From: CAZTPJ01 sp964614515
Lineage (GTDB): Bacteria; Planctomycetota; Phycisphaerae; Phycisphaerales; UBA1924
Assembly: GCA_964614515.1 (NCBI GenBank)
Contig: CAZTPJ010000010.1
Coordinates: 1-64,000, forward strand
Direction of reading: 5' to 3'
Length of the DNA stretch: 64,000 nucleotides
The notes beneath the pieces were generated by a model that saw only the letters and a list, made by a program, of their open reading frames with translations, searched no databases and had not been told where the DNA came from. This document shows, in pieces, positions 1-8,694 of this stretch. A program made the translations under genes and the position numbers. Each line of letters starts with the position of its first letter. Within the stretch, counting starts at the first letter, position 1.

Positions 1-61
1 CGCTAGGTTCAGGTCCTAGTGGGAGTAAAATCCCGTGGAGGTTCGACTCCTCTCATCCGCA
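1..61 (+). tRNA. tRNA-Leu(CAG), 5' part cut off by the window edge
   Basis: The anticodon arm is complete: stem CTAGG/CCTAG around loop TTCAGGT, so the anticodon is CAG, which reads the leucine codon CUG. A long variable arm (GGGA..TCCC) follows, as expected for a class II tRNA such as leucine. The T arm has stem GGAGG, loop TTCGACT, and a closing G-U pair. The acceptor 3' strand CATCCGC and discriminator A end the gene at 61. CCA is not encoded. The D arm and 5' acceptor strand lie outside the window. Confidence 0.93.
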
Positions 62-66
62 CTTTC

Positions 67-101
67 CCCGGCCGGGCTGATGTCCGGCCGGGTTGTTTTT
101 T
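67..101 (+). terminator. Rho-independent terminator after tRNA-Leu
   Basis: A 9-bp perfect stem, CCCGGCCGG (67-75) with CCGGCCGGG (84-92), encloses an 8-nt loop and is followed by TTGTTTTTT. It starts 5 nt after the tRNA discriminator base, so it most likely ends the tRNA transcript. Confidence 0.85.
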
Positions 102-239
102 GTCCGCGCGGCGGCGCGATTGGCTTGGTAGTGACGCCAGACTTTGCGAAGGCGGCCGACAGTCGATACTCTGGTGCCATGCACGCTGCGTCGATCCCGT
201 GCCGTTTGGGATGTATCAGTCACACCAGGAACACCGTCC

Positions 240-443
240 ATGGATAAGGCACAAGCCGACAAGATCAAGTTGATCGGAGCGATCGTCATTTTCGCGATCG
301 CGGCCATCGTGATCGGCATTCAACTCTTCGGCGGACCACCCGCGCCATCGCGACCTTCGAGCGCCACGCCACCCACCGAGTCTGACTCGGAGCAGCCGCA
401 GGAACCTGTGCAGCCTTCGACGCGACAGTTGGCGCCGTCGTGA
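240..443 (+). CDS. Small single-pass membrane protein, function unknown
   Basis: A 67-residue protein. The start is set by the ATG at 240, preceded by CACCAGGA, and by the sensible protein from there (MDKAQADKIK...); upstream in-frame sequence is unlike protein. Residues about 10-31 form one hydrophobic helix, with a Lys-rich N-terminal flank. The rest is a Pro/Ser/Thr/Gln-rich tail with no recognisable domain. It ends 34 nt before the RNase HII-like gene on the same strand, so the two may be co-transcribed. I do not recognise a family. Confidence 0.6.
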   Translation: MDKAQADKIKLIGAIVIFAIAAIVIGIQLFGGPPAPSRPSSATPPTESDSEQPQEPVQPSTRQLAPS

Positions 444-477
444 ACCACTTCCGCGGACGCACCCACCTCGATCCACC

Positions 478-1458
478 ATGGCACTGCTGATCGCCGGCAT
501 CGACGAAGCGGGCTACGGCCCGATGCTTGGGCCGTTGTGCGTTGGACTGAGCGTGTTCCACGTAGCTGGAGCCGGGCCGGACGATGCCATTGACCTGTGG
601 TCGCGGCTGTCGCGCGGCGTGTGCCGAACACCTGGCGATGCACGAAGGCGCATCCCCGTCGCGGATTCAAAGAAACTCAAGGCCGGCGGTTCAATCGCGG
701 AACTCGAACGCACCGCGTTGTGCTTCCTGGCGCAGACCAATCGGGAACCGACGACCGATGTCGATCTCCTCGACACGCTCGGCGCCTCGATTGCTTCGCG
801 CGACTGGTATTGTGGCGATCCACGCCCGATTCCGGCCGAGGCCGCGATCAATGAAATCAGGACCGCGTCAAACCTGCTTCGCACGGCCATGGCCGGGGCT
901 GGCGTGGACGTGTGTTGCCTTCGTTGCACGAGCCTTGATGAGCGTGCGTTCAATTCACTGATCGCCAGCGCGGGGACCAAGGCCGCGTGTACGCAGATGT
1001 GCCTCGGCGGCCACCTGCGCCGCATCTTCGAACTCGCACGCGCTGAGCCGCACGCCGCACGCCCGGCGCAGACCACACATGTCCATGTCACGTGCGACCG
1101 CCTTGGTGGCCGTACGACGTATGCCACGCTGCTTCAGATCGAGATCCCGGATGCACACATCGCCACGATCGATGAGTCGCCTGAGGCGAGTCGATACGCG
1201 GTGGATGCTGATGGCGTGTCAGCCGTTGTCGAGTTTCGCGTCAAGGCGGAGGATGCGTCGCTGCCTGTGGCACTGGCGTCGATCCTCGCGAAGTACACGC
1301 GCGAACTGGCCATGAATCGCTTCAACGCCTATTGGCGGACGCGGTGTCCGCACATCAAACCCACGGCCGGGTATGTCACCGACGCCCGGCGTTGGCTTGA
1401 GGACATCGCGGGAATCGCGACGAAGGACGAAGTCGCGGCGATGGTGCGCACGCGATGA
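478..1458 (+). CDS. RNase HII-like ribonuclease, enlarged
   Basis: 326 residues. The N-terminus carries the RNase HII signature GIDEAGYGPMLGPL (D9, E10), followed by VADSKKL (D63-S64-K65-K66). The third acidic position is probably D207 in HVTCDRLGGRT. The C-terminal block ASILAKYTREL (about 268-278) and HIKPTAGYVTDARRW match the conserved (A/S)SILAK helix and the later HxxxGY region. RNase HII normally removes RNA from RNA-DNA hybrids and single ribonucleotides from DNA. Typical bacterial enzymes have about 200-260 residues; here about 60-80 extra residues sit between the SKKL and D207 motifs. The family is clear, but activity and orthology to rnhB are inferred. Confidence 0.8.
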   Translation: MALLIAGIDEAGYGPMLGPLCVGLSVFHVAGAGPDDAIDLWSRLSRGVCRTPGDARRRIPVADSKKLKAGGSIAELERTALCFLAQTNREPTTDVDLLDTLGASIASRDWYCGDPRPIPAEAAINEIRTASNLLRTAMAGAGVDVCCLRCTSLDERAFNSLIASAGTKAACTQMCLGGHLRRIFELARAEPHAARPAQTTHVHVTCDRLGGRTTYATLLQIEIPDAHIATIDESPEASRYAVDADGVSAVVEFRVKAEDASLPVALASILAKYTRELAMNRFNAYWRTRCPHIKPTAGYVTDARRWLEDIAGIATKDEVAAMVRTR

Positions 1459-1519
1459 CGGCGTGCGCGGGCGAGTCACATGTGGCATCCCGCGACCGGA
1501 TCGACATCGGAACGAAAAC

Positions 1520-1547
1520 CGGGCCGGCCATCGTGACGGCCGGCCCG
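1520..1547. terminator. Bidirectional hairpin between convergent genes
   Basis: A perfect 10-bp inverted repeat, CGGGCCGGCC (1520-1529) and GGCCGGCCCG (1538-1547), has an 8-nt loop. It lies between the + strand RNase HII-like gene (ends 1458) and the - strand gene that ends at 1570. On the - strand it is followed by GTTTTCG; on the + strand the T-run is weak. Confidence 0.55.
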
Positions 1548-1569
1548 CGTGTTCGCTGTCAAGCCGCGG

Positions 1570-2979
1570 TCAAGGACACCCCGCACTAAACGCATTGCCA
1601 AAGCACAGGAAATCGAAGATATCGCACATGTTCGGCCCCGTGCTCACATCGCAGTTGCAGGCGTACGGATCGCCCGCCGAAAAACGATTGCCAAAGCACA
1701 GGAAGTCGAAGATGTCCAGCACGCCCGGCCCGGTACTCGTGTCACAGTCGGGGTAGCACGCATCGCACGCCTGCCACTTGGCGATGCTGTTGGCCGTGTT
1801 CGGCCCGGCCATCGTGAAGCCCCCGCCGATGAACAGCCCACGCCCCTGGCCGTCATCGTGCTCAACCATGATCGACACGGTCGTGATGGACGGGTGGGAC
1901 AACCCACCGTCGAGGTCCCCCCACTGCGTTCCGTTCCATGACGCGACGCGCCCGAAGGGGATGCCTCCGGCCGTGGCGAACGACCCGCCGACAAAGAGTT
2001 TTTCGCCGCTGCCTTCGCCGTCATCGAACACGGCCAGCGCTGAACCGGTGCTGTCAATGCCCGGCCCGGGCGGCGCGGACCACATGGAACCATCCCACGC
2101 TGCAATGCGTTCGACATTGAGCGCCCCGGCCTGCGTGAAGTCGCCGGTGGCCCACAGTTTCATGCCCGAGCCATCATCAAACGGCGTCATCGCATTGACT
2201 CGCGTCAACCCACCGTCGAGTCCCGGCCCCAGCGCGTGCCACGCCGTGCCATCCCATCGCGCGATCAACGTCGCGGGTGTGGTTCCGGCCGTAGTGAACC
2301 GACCGCCGACGAACAGCGATGGGCCGTTGCCATCATCATGGATCGTGAAGCAGTTGACGGTTCCGCCTACGACGCCTCCGCCCACCGATGACCACGCCGT
2401 GCCATCCCACCGCGCGATGGAGACCGTGCCGGGCAGGCTTGGTCCCGCGGCCGTGAACGCACCGCCGACGATCAGCACAGGCGGATTCGGCCCCGCGCCA
2501 TCTTCATCGAATACAGCCAGTTTGAACCCGGCCTGATTCAACCCTTCCGCCAGCGGCGACCAGGTCGCGCCGTCCCACTTGGCGATGCGATTGGCGGGCA
2601 GTCCCCCGGCCGTGTTGAAATTGCCGGTTGCGTAGAGCGCGGGTCCGGTGCCATCGTCATAGGCGATCATGCCGGTGACACGGGCCGTGCCGCCGTTGAA
2701 TGTCAGGCCAGAGCCGAGGGCTTCAAAGGTTGAGCCGTTCCACTTTGCGATGCTCGCGGCCGGAACGCCGCCGATGGATGGGAACGCGCCGGACACATAC
2801 AGCGCAGGGCCGTTGCCATCGTCGAAGACCGCCATCTCATTGATGACTCCGGTCGTACCCGGCTGCCCGATGCCTACGGACCACTCGGCCGTACACAGTT
2901 GCGCCGCCGCGGAACTCGCGCATGCAAGCCCCGCCACCATGGCCAGCGATCCACTTCGACCACAAACGCTTCGACGCAT
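1570..2979 (-). CDS. Secreted repeat protein with C-terminal GC-type dockerin module
   Basis: 469 residues. The ATG at 2979 is chosen because AGGAGGAAG lies 8-9 nt upstream and a signal peptide follows at once (MRRSVCGRSGS..., hydrophobic core, AAAQ). The middle holds about seven repeats of a 50-60-residue unit containing 'FDDGxGPxLYVxGxFxxAGG' and 'IAxWDGxxW' elements, which suggests a beta-propeller-like secreted domain. The end carries two copies of an EF-hand-like loop (CDTSTGPGVLDIFDFLCFGN and a second CDVSTGP... copy) finishing in GCP. The same module ends the beta-helix protein at 50854-52227. The protein is probably exported and anchored through that module. No enzymatic motif is visible. 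Confidence 0.75.
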   Translation of the reverse strand: MRRSVCGRSGSLAMVAGLACASSAAAQLCTAEWSVGIGQPGTTGVINEMAVFDDGNGPALYVSGAFPSIGGVPAASIAKWNGSTFEALGSGLTFNGGTARVTGMIAYDDGTGPALYATGNFNTAGGLPANRIAKWDGATWSPLAEGLNQAGFKLAVFDEDGAGPNPPVLIVGGAFTAAGPSLPGTVSIARWDGTAWSSVGGGVVGGTVNCFTIHDDGNGPSLFVGGRFTTAGTTPATLIARWDGTAWHALGPGLDGGLTRVNAMTPFDDGSGMKLWATGDFTQAGALNVERIAAWDGSMWSAPPGPGIDSTGSALAVFDDGEGSGEKLFVGGSFATAGGIPFGRVASWNGTQWGDLDGGLSHPSITTVSIMVEHDDGQGRGLFIGGGFTMAGPNTANSIAKWQACDACYPDCDTSTGPGVLDIFDFLCFGNRFSAGDPYACNCDVSTGPNMCDIFDFLCFGNAFSAGCP

Positions 2980-3075
2980 AACGACTTCCTCCTGAACCCC
3001 AATCGAGATGTTCGCGTGATTCCGCCCGGCCGACGCAGCGTCAGCCCCGCTCCTCGCCCTTGAGGCGACGCCACC

Positions 3076-3104
3076 AGAGTAACGGATCGGCCTCACCTTT
3101 GCAA
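3076..3104 (-). promoter_or_regulatory. Candidate sigma-70-type promoter for the dockerin-bearing gene
   Basis: Reading the - strand, TTGCAA (3099-3104) and TACTCT (3076-3081) are 17 nt apart, about 95 nt upstream of the ATG at 2979. The -10 match is weak (3 of 6), so this is only a candidate. Confidence 0.3.
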
Positions 3105-3203
3105 GCCGAAATCCGCTGGTGGCCGGGAGAGAGTCACTGCCAGATCACCTGAATCGACTCCCGGGGGTAGGCTGGGGAACGGCCGGGCGTACCATGACCG
3201 ATC

Positions 3204-4598
3204 ATGGAACTGATCCTCGGAATCCTCGCGGGGTTGTTCGCGGCGGCGGCAGTCTGGTTGGCCCTTGGTCGCGGGCGTTTGCAGGCGGATGCGGCAGCGG
3301 CACGGGCGGAACGCGATGCGGCCATCGGCGAACGCGACCGCATCCGATCAGAGTACGAAGCGCAAGCGAGTGTTCTTCGTGATGTCCACTCCCGCTGCAA
3401 CACCCTCGAAACACACCTCGCCACGCTCAAGTCCGAACACGCAGCGCAAGCCACCGCCCACGCCGCCGAACTTCAAAGTGCCCACGAACTTCACGCCGAG
3501 CGCGTCCGCGCCCTCGAAGCGCGCGAGCAACAACTCAAGCGAGATTTCGCCACACGCGATGCCGAACTCAAGGAACACTTCAAGGCCCTCGCCGCCGACG
3601 CCCTCAAAGGCTCCAACGACGCCTTTCTCACCCTCGCGCAGCAGACCTTCCAGAAGCATCAGCAGACGGCCACGGCCGAACTCGACAAACGCAAGACGGC
3701 CGTCGATGAACTCATAAAACCCATCGCCGATACGCTCGCGCAGACGCGAACGCGACTCGACGGCCTGGCGGCGACGAGCGACCAACTCAAGGATGAAACC
3801 GTCCGCCTCGTCCGCGCACTGGCCAAGCCGGAAATCCGCGGACGCTACGGCGAGATTCAGCTTCGCCGCGTCGCGGAGATCGCGGGTATGCGGCCGTATT
3901 GCGACTTTGATGAACAAACGTCGCAGCGTGACGATTCCGGCCAACTCAAGCGGCCGGACATGATCGTCAGACTTCCGAACGATCGCGTGATCGCCGTGGA
4001 CGCGAAGGCGAATTTGCAGGCGTTTCTCGAGGCGGCGAATGCCAAGACGCCGGAAGAACAGGAAGCGCATCTTGAGCGATTCGCCCGCCACGTTTCCGAT
4101 CAGGTGGCCGCGCTCTCAAGGAAGCAGTACTGGGCCGAACTCGAGGGTTCGCCGGAGTTTGTTGTGATGTTCGTTCCCGGCGATCAGTTTCTCGATGCAG
4201 CCCTGGCCCGCCGCCCGGACTTGATTGAAAAGGCGGCGGAACAGAACATCATCCTCGCAAGCCCGAGCACGCTGATCGGGCTGCTGCGGGCGGTGGCCGT
4301 GGGCTGGCGTGAGCGGAGCCTGGAGGATCAGGCTCGCGAGTTGTTCAACCTGGGCAAACAACTGCACGACCGCGCGGCCGTGGCATTCGAACACGTCGCG
4401 GGTCTTGGCAAGGCGATCGAACAGACGGCGTCGCGGTACAACGACATGCTCGGTTCGTTCGAGTCGCGTCTGCTCCCCGCGATCAGGCGGTTCGACGCAT
4501 CGCCGGCCAAGAGCGGGAAGGAACTACCCGACCTTCGCACCGTAGATGTCAATCTTCGCAGGCCGACGCTTGAACTGCCGGGCGGAGAAGGTGCGTAA
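3204..4598 (+). CDS. rmuC: DNA recombination protein RmuC
   Basis: 464 residues. The N-terminal helix (about 2-21) is a membrane anchor, followed by about 170 residues of Ala/Glu/Arg-rich coiled coil and then the RmuC domain (about 190-420). Recognisable blocks are 'LAKPEIRGRYGEIQLRRVAEIAGM', split as LAKPEIRGRYGE and IQLRRVAEIAGM, then RPDMIVRLPNDRVIAVDAK with the nuclease-like D-x-K, and SPEFVVMFVPGDQFLDAAL. RmuC proteins limit recombination at inverted repeats in E. coli and have a PD-(D/E)XK-like core. That role is interesting in a window so rich in palindromes, but the link is only suggestive. No clear ribosome-binding site precedes the ATG. The gene converges on the sigma factor gene at 4791. 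Confidence 0.92.
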   Translation: MELILGILAGLFAAAAVWLALGRGRLQADAAAARAERDAAIGERDRIRSEYEAQASVLRDVHSRCNTLETHLATLKSEHAAQATAHAAELQSAHELHAERVRALEAREQQLKRDFATRDAELKEHFKALAADALKGSNDAFLTLAQQTFQKHQQTATAELDKRKTAVDELIKPIADTLAQTRTRLDGLAATSDQLKDETVRLVRALAKPEIRGRYGEIQLRRVAEIAGMRPYCDFDEQTSQRDDSGQLKRPDMIVRLPNDRVIAVDAKANLQAFLEAANAKTPEEQEAHLERFARHVSDQVAALSRKQYWAELEGSPEFVVMFVPGDQFLDAALARRPDLIEKAAEQNIILASPSTLIGLLRAVAVGWRERSLEDQARELFNLGKQLHDRAAVAFEHVAGLGKAIEQTASRYNDMLGSFESRLLPAIRRFDASPAKSGKELPDLRTVDVNLRRPTLELPGGEGA

Positions 4599-4643
4599 AA
4601 AGTGACGCCTGTGCCGCTGCACGTCGGATGCGCCGAGAGGCAG

Positions 4644-4764
4644 GCGGGACGCCTGCCCCACCGGATCCAAGGCAAGCGGGACGCCTGCCCCACCGGGTCC
4701 AAGGCAAGCGGGACGCCTGCCCCACCGGATCCAAGGCAGGCGGGACGCCTGCCCCACCGGATCC
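4644..4764. repeat. Four tandem copies of a 32-bp palindromic repeat (family R3)
   Basis: Units start at 4644, 4676, 4708 and 4740 (the last is partial) and differ by only a few bases. Each has the palindrome GCGGGACGCCTGCCCC followed by ACCGGATCCAAGGCA. The array fills the gap between the convergent rmuC and fliA-type genes. Dispersed relatives ('GGTGCGGGCGTCTCGCCCGC') occur at 8077, 25251, 45862, 57223 and 62153. Confidence 0.9.
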
Positions 4765-4790
4765 TTGGGACTTTGCAGACTCGCCCTTGC

Positions 4791-5657
4791 TCAGCCGATC
4801 GGCTCGAGTTCCCCCGTGCGATGCTGCATCTGGGCCTTGAGCCGAAGCAGGATCGACGAGTGCATCTGGCTGACGCGAGACTCCGACAGGTCCAGCGTCG
4901 CCCCGATCTCCTTCATCGTCATGCCTTCGTAGTAGTACAGGATGACGATGAGTCGCTCGGCCCGCGAGAGGCCTTTGGTGATCAGTTCGCGCAGGTCTTT
5001 CCGCTGGAGGACGCGAAGCGGGTTCTCGTCGGCCTCATCATTGGCCACGTCCAACTCGCGAACTTCCTTGGACCCGTCGTTCTGCGTGTACTTCCGCGTG
5101 ATGGAGATCGTCGAGACCGTGGATGAGTCGCGTTTGATCTTGTCGAACTCCTCACCTTCGACGCCGAGTCGCTGCGCGACCTCGAAGTCCGTCGCGGGAC
5201 GGCCGGTCTCCATTTCGATGTGCTGGCGGGCGGACTCGACCTTGGCCGTCCTGTGCCGCACGAGCCTGGGAACCCAGTCCATGTTCCGTAGTTCGTCGAG
5301 GATCGCCCCGCGTATGCGCGGTGCGCAATACGTTTCGAATTTCACCTTGCGGTCAAGGTCATAGGCGTCGATCGCGTCCATCAAGCCGAACTGTCCGGCC
5401 GACATCAAGTCTTCGATGTCCACCTCGTCGGGCAGGCGTGCGTAGATCCGCTCCGCGTTGTACCGCACGAGCGGCAGGTACTTTTCCATCAGGAAATTGC
5501 GGATCTCGTGCGACTGGCTCGCGCGATACTCCAGCCACACGTCGTGGATGGGCATCGCCGCATACGGCGATTGCTCGATGGAACCTACCGCGTGTCGCAC
5601 TGGGTATCTGTTCCTGCCTCGGCCGCCGGACCTTCGCGCCATTCGAATCGTTGCCAT
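4791..5657 (-). CDS. fliA: RNA polymerase sigma factor, FliA/WhiG (sigma-28) family
   Basis: 288 residues. The ATG at 5657 is preceded by AAGGAG; an upstream in-frame ATG at 5711 lacks one. Sigma region 2 is clear: YLPLVRYNAERIYARLP, then DLMSAGQFGLMDAIDAYDL and FETYCAPRIRGAILDELR. Region 3 begins around WVPRLVRHR. Region 4 holds LSRAERLIVILYYYEGMTMK and a helix-turn-helix in IGATLDLSESRVSQMHSSIL. FliA-type factors direct late flagellar, chemotaxis and filament genes, and the link with flhF and the flagellar operon upstream fits. About 40 extra basic residues precede region 2. It is likely the last gene of the motility locus but has its own upstream promoter-like sequence. Confidence 0.93.
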   Translation of the reverse strand: MATIRMARRSGGRGRNRYPVRHAVGSIEQSPYAAMPIHDVWLEYRASQSHEIRNFLMEKYLPLVRYNAERIYARLPDEVDIEDLMSAGQFGLMDAIDAYDLDRKVKFETYCAPRIRGAILDELRNMDWVPRLVRHRTAKVESARQHIEMETGRPATDFEVAQRLGVEGEEFDKIKRDSSTVSTISITRKYTQNDGSKEVRELDVANDEADENPLRVLQRKDLRELITKGLSRAERLIVILYYYEGMTMKEIGATLDLSESRVSQMHSSILLRLKAQMQHRTGELEPIG

Positions 5658-5756
5658 GGGTCGCTCCTTGACCTTCCTGTCGTGCCATTGCGCGAGGCTC
5701 ATTGACCTCACGATGCACCTGCTGCTGGACTCAACCTTCCCTGTTGAACCTCGATC

Positions 5757-5790
5757 AGTATACAGACCAACTGACCTGTCAACCAGTCAA
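5757..5790 (-). promoter_or_regulatory. Possible promoter upstream of fliA
   Basis: On the - strand, TATACT (5757-5762) has TTGACA 14 nt upstream (5777-5782) and TTGACT 22 nt upstream (5785-5790). Neither spacing is ideal. The area repeats GTTGAC-like words, which could instead be an activator site. It lies 100 nt from the ATG at 5657, in a locally AT-richer stretch. Confidence 0.3.
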
Positions 5791-5803
5791 CTACGCAAAA
5801 CCT

Positions 5804-6109
5804 TTATGCCGCTCGCGCCACTCGCGAAGACTGCGACTCCGCTGCTTCCGTCGGGGAAGACTCCGACGGTTCTGACGACTCTGATGATTCTGACGATTGT
5901 GACGACGCGAACTGTGTCCCCACGGCCGCTCGCGCCACCGCCCCCACCACGAGGCCCGCCACATAGCACGCGATCATCGCGATCAGCGAATGCTTGAGCA
6001 CCACCGTTGCAGGATTCCCCGCCGCAAGACCCGCGACGATCGCCATCGCAAAGCCCGTCAATCCCAGGCACGCGGCGATCAGTTTGTCAGGAACGGCAAG
6101 GTTCGGCAC
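5804..6109 (-). CDS. Small two-helix membrane protein of the motility locus
   Basis: 101 residues. The start is GTG at 6109, preceded by GGAGGG. Two hydrophobic helices (about 9-30 and 40-62) are separated by a short loop, followed by a low-complexity Ser/Glu tail (SSESSESSEPSESS) and a basic end. It lies between flhF and fliA on the same strand, so a motility-related role is possible from context only. I do not recognise the family. Codon use and the ribosome-binding site argue that it is real. Confidence 0.6.
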   Translation of the reverse strand: MPNLAVPDKLIAACLGLTGFAMAIVAGLAAGNPATVVLKHSLIAMIACYVAGLVVGAVARAAVGTQFASSQSSESSESSEPSESSPTEAAESQSSRVARAA

Positions 6110-6489
6110 GGCTCCCTCCGCATGGCCTTTGATGAGCCATCCCTCGGCTCAGGCGGTAGGACAATCGTGAAGCCCGCCGGTTCTCTCACCCTGGGAAGAG
6201 TCCCCACATCACATCGGGAGACAACTCACGTTCAATGATGACGACCGTGCCGGTCGCACTGCTTCACACGCGCAACTGTGCAAGTCCTTGATGAACAATG
6301 GGATAAGCCAAATGGACCGATCATGCCGCGCAGGTCCATCGCGCATCCTGCACGCCGCGATTCATCTCTCGCATCGCTCGACTGATTCGAATGGGGCAAA
6401 CGCCTCAGGACGTAGCCATGCTGCAAGACCCGGGGAGTCCCCCCCCTTTTTTGCGGCGTATGCACTCGATTTGCATCGCAGCGGGCGAA
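6110..6489. other. 380-bp intergenic stretch between flhF and the small membrane gene
   Basis: No convincing ORF is present. A C8 run followed by T6 (6439-6452) follows GGGGAGT on the + strand, which makes a short 4-bp hairpin plus U-run, but no + strand gene lies upstream. On the - strand the interval is probably the leader or promoter region of the small membrane gene and fliA. Confidence 0.5.
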
Positions 6490-7782
6490 TCACGCCGACG
6501 TAGCCGACAGATGCTCGCCGAGGATCAAACTCGCGAGCCGATCACCACGACCCACCTCAAGATGATCCGGCACATCCTGTCCCGTCGTGAGGTAACTCAG
6601 CCGCAGATCAATCGCACGCGCCGCCGACAACAGCACGCCGAAGTTCGCCGCTTCATCCAGTTTGGTCAGCAGCAGTCGATCCGGCCCGGCCGTGGCGAAC
6701 TGTTTGCCCGCTTCCACCAGCGTCGTTCGTGAACTCGTCGCCGCGAGAACCAGATGCGTCTCGTCCGGATCGGCCGCGGCGAGGATCGCGCGAAGTTCTT
6801 CCATCGCCGAAAAATCCCGCGGCGGACACCCGGCCGTATCCATCAGCACGATGTCGCACGCCGCCAGCGACTCCATCGCCGCCCGAACGTCGCGCGGCGA
6901 AGCGCACACGCGAATCGGCACGCCGATGATCGTCGCATACAGCCGCAGTTGATCCACCGCGCCAAGTCGCAGCGTGTCACCCGCGATCACGCCCACCGAC
7001 TTCCCGTGCCGAAGCGTGTATCCAGCCGCCAGTTTCGCCAGCGTCGTCGTCTTGCCAACGCCCGTCGGGCCGATGAGCGAGATCACATACGGCCGATCGC
7101 CGCGCCCCCCACGACCCCCACCACCCCCACCACCGCGGTCAATCGCCGGCAGATCCAATGCCCCCGTTTCGCTCGTGGGGATCAGCGACGCCAATCGCTG
7201 ACGCACGGCCTCGCGCACGCGAGGTCCATCGGTGAGTTCCTCTGGTCGCAGCGAGTCTCGCACGGCCGCGATCACCTCATCCGCGATGTCCGCGCCGACA
7301 TCCGCCTCAAGCAATCGCAGGTAATGCCCCACAAGTTCATCGCGATGTCCGCGCACGGCGCTGAGCGGGTCAGCCCCGCGCAGCGACGCCTCGCGCGTGG
7401 TCAGAAGCACCTGGCTGACGAGGCGTTTGAGCGAGCCGAGTTCTGCTTCGATGCCGCTGGCCGTGCTGCGCCCTTCACCCACGTCCGACGAGACTCTGAT
7501 CGGGGCCGGTTCCGCCTTGATCTGGACCGGCTCAGTGGGCTGATCCGTCAAAGGTACGGCCGTATACGCCTTGCGGAGTCGATCGTGGCGTGAGGGCGGT
7601 TCGGGCGTCGGGTCTTCAGGGGCCGCCGCGATAACTTCGACGACCTGTCGCCCGCCGAACCCGGCCACACCCCCTGCGCGAACACTGCGCGTCCGGAGGA
7701 TCAGCGCATCGGGGCCGAACTCCCGTTTGGCCATCGCCAGGGCTTCGGCCATCGTGGAAGCCTTGAAGGTTCGATGCGTCAT
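6490..7782 (-). CDS. flhF: Flagellar biosynthesis GTPase FlhF (SRP-type)
   Basis: 430 residues from ATG 7782 (MTHRTFKA...); a GTG 15 nt upstream is an alternative. The N-terminal B domain has TMAEALAMAKREFGPDALIL, typical of FlhF. A Gly/Arg-rich linker (GGGGGGGRGGRG, about 217-228) precedes the NG GTPase: P-loop GPTGVGKTTT (about 238-247), GDTLRLGAVDQLRLYA, DTAG, and TKLDEAANFG. FlhF positions flagella and controls their number, working at the membrane with the FlhA export gate and often FlhG. An flhG gene is not next to it. flhA lies upstream, but the two are split by a 1.9-kb repeat-rich insertion. Confidence 0.93.
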   Translation of the reverse strand: MTHRTFKASTMAEALAMAKREFGPDALILRTRSVRAGGVAGFGGRQVVEVIAAAPEDPTPEPPSRHDRLRKAYTAVPLTDQPTEPVQIKAEPAPIRVSSDVGEGRSTASGIEAELGSLKRLVSQVLLTTREASLRGADPLSAVRGHRDELVGHYLRLLEADVGADIADEVIAAVRDSLRPEELTDGPRVREAVRQRLASLIPTSETGALDLPAIDRGGGGGGGRGGRGDRPYVISLIGPTGVGKTTTLAKLAAGYTLRHGKSVGVIAGDTLRLGAVDQLRLYATIIGVPIRVCASPRDVRAAMESLAACDIVLMDTAGCPPRDFSAMEELRAILAAADPDETHLVLAATSSRTTLVEAGKQFATAGPDRLLLTKLDEAANFGVLLSAARAIDLRLSYLTTGQDVPDHLEVGRGDRLASLILGEHLSATSA

Positions 7783-8076
7783 GGGACTGGCTCGCACTCC
7801 GCGTGGCCGTCAGTCGGTGACGAGGCGACCCCTCCGGGGCCGATGACCACGCTATCCATTCGGCGGGACAGGGTGGCCAGGGACAGTGGATCACGGCCTG
7901 CGCAGAACAAGCGCAGAGAGCGACGGGGAAGGGAAAGAGCTGCGCTGTGGACAATCTGTGGCGAGATAATGACGCGACGAAGAGTGGAGCATCAAGCAAC
8001 GACCCATCAAGCATCGCCCTGTGGCGATCCCGCCGAGCCGCCATGCGAGCACGACAACCGCAAAGTCTGTCGCATC

Positions 8077-8100
8077 CGGTGGTGCGGGCGTCCCGCCCGC
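8077..8100. repeat. Dispersed palindrome, family R3
   Basis: GGTGGTGCGGGCGTCCCGCC matches the copy at 45862 except for one base. It is a single isolated copy in the accessory segment. Confidence 0.75.
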
Positions 8101-8187
8101 CTCCGTTGCGTGTTCGACGCCGGAGGACTCGACTCACCATCGTTCGCGTAAGCAATCTCGCGGTCGCGCTTCCTCGCCTACAGAGTG

Positions 8188-8262
8188 CCGTGGCCACAGT
8201 TCGATGTGGCCACGCGGGACATTCCGCAGTCCGGACCTTTGACCACCATCCATCGACTCCTC
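8188..8262 (+). repeat. 75-bp direct repeat R1, copy a
   Basis: It begins CCGTGGCCACAGTTCGATG, where GTGGCCAC..GTGGCCAC forms a hairpin, and ends CATCCATCGACTCCTC. Copy b at 8695-8769 has the same length, and the few mismatches lie in the central part. The copies are 507 bp apart in the same orientation and bracket the 70-aa ORF. Confidence 0.85.
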
Positions 8263-8397
8263 CCGGCCATCCAGAGCGAAGGCGACGGCACCCGGTGTAT
8301 TCTAATCAGGTAGTACCGAGATATCCGAACCACACTCTTTCGCTCGCTGTACCAGGGCAATGAGGCCCCCCACGGTGCATACATATGCTTGCTTGGA

Positions 8398-8610
8398 TCA
8401 AATGCATAGCACTGAGCGCAGGTCACTTTCAAGATCGGCAAGCTCCGGTACCGCAAAACGCGTCTCAGTATAATAATCATGAATGCGAGGTAGCATGCGG
8501 CACTCTTGCTTCTCGACTTCGCGCATCAACGTCTCGTGGACGGCAATCGATAAGTAGACCGTCATGCGAGGCCTGCCTTCGTCATTCAGGATAGCGACTT
8601 CTAGTGCCAT
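8398..8610 (-). CDS. 70-aa orphan protein between R1 repeats
   Basis: From ATG 8610 (preceded by CCGGGATCTGCGGC) the reading frame gives a protein-like sequence starting MALEVAILNDEGRPRMTVYL, with mixed charge and no low complexity. The ORF extends upstream into repeat DNA, which is unlike protein, so the internal ATG is preferred. No family is recognised. Size, acidic character and context are compatible with a small antitoxin or immunity-like protein, but nothing proves it. It may also be a fragment of a longer gene. Confidence 0.5.
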   Translation of the reverse strand: MALEVAILNDEGRPRMTVYLSIAVHETLMREVEKQECRMLPRIHDYYTETRFAVPELADLESDLRSVLCI

Positions 8611-8694
8611 GCCGCAGATCCCGGATGTGCTGTGATGCATTCCCCCCAAGACTCCACAATGATGGTCACGGTCGAAGTCCTTGATTGCCGGGTT

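Noticed and set aside
6370..6452. Possible riboswitch (c-di-GMP type) or small RNA with terminator on the + strand
   Set aside because: A GGGGCAAACGCC word and a C8-T6 end look suggestive, but the conserved GEMM core and a downstream + strand gene are both missing.
7797..7797. Longer FlhF start at GTG 7797
   Set aside because: The conserved FlhF N-terminus begins at MTHRTFKA, from ATG 7782, although GGAG spacing is not ideal for either start.
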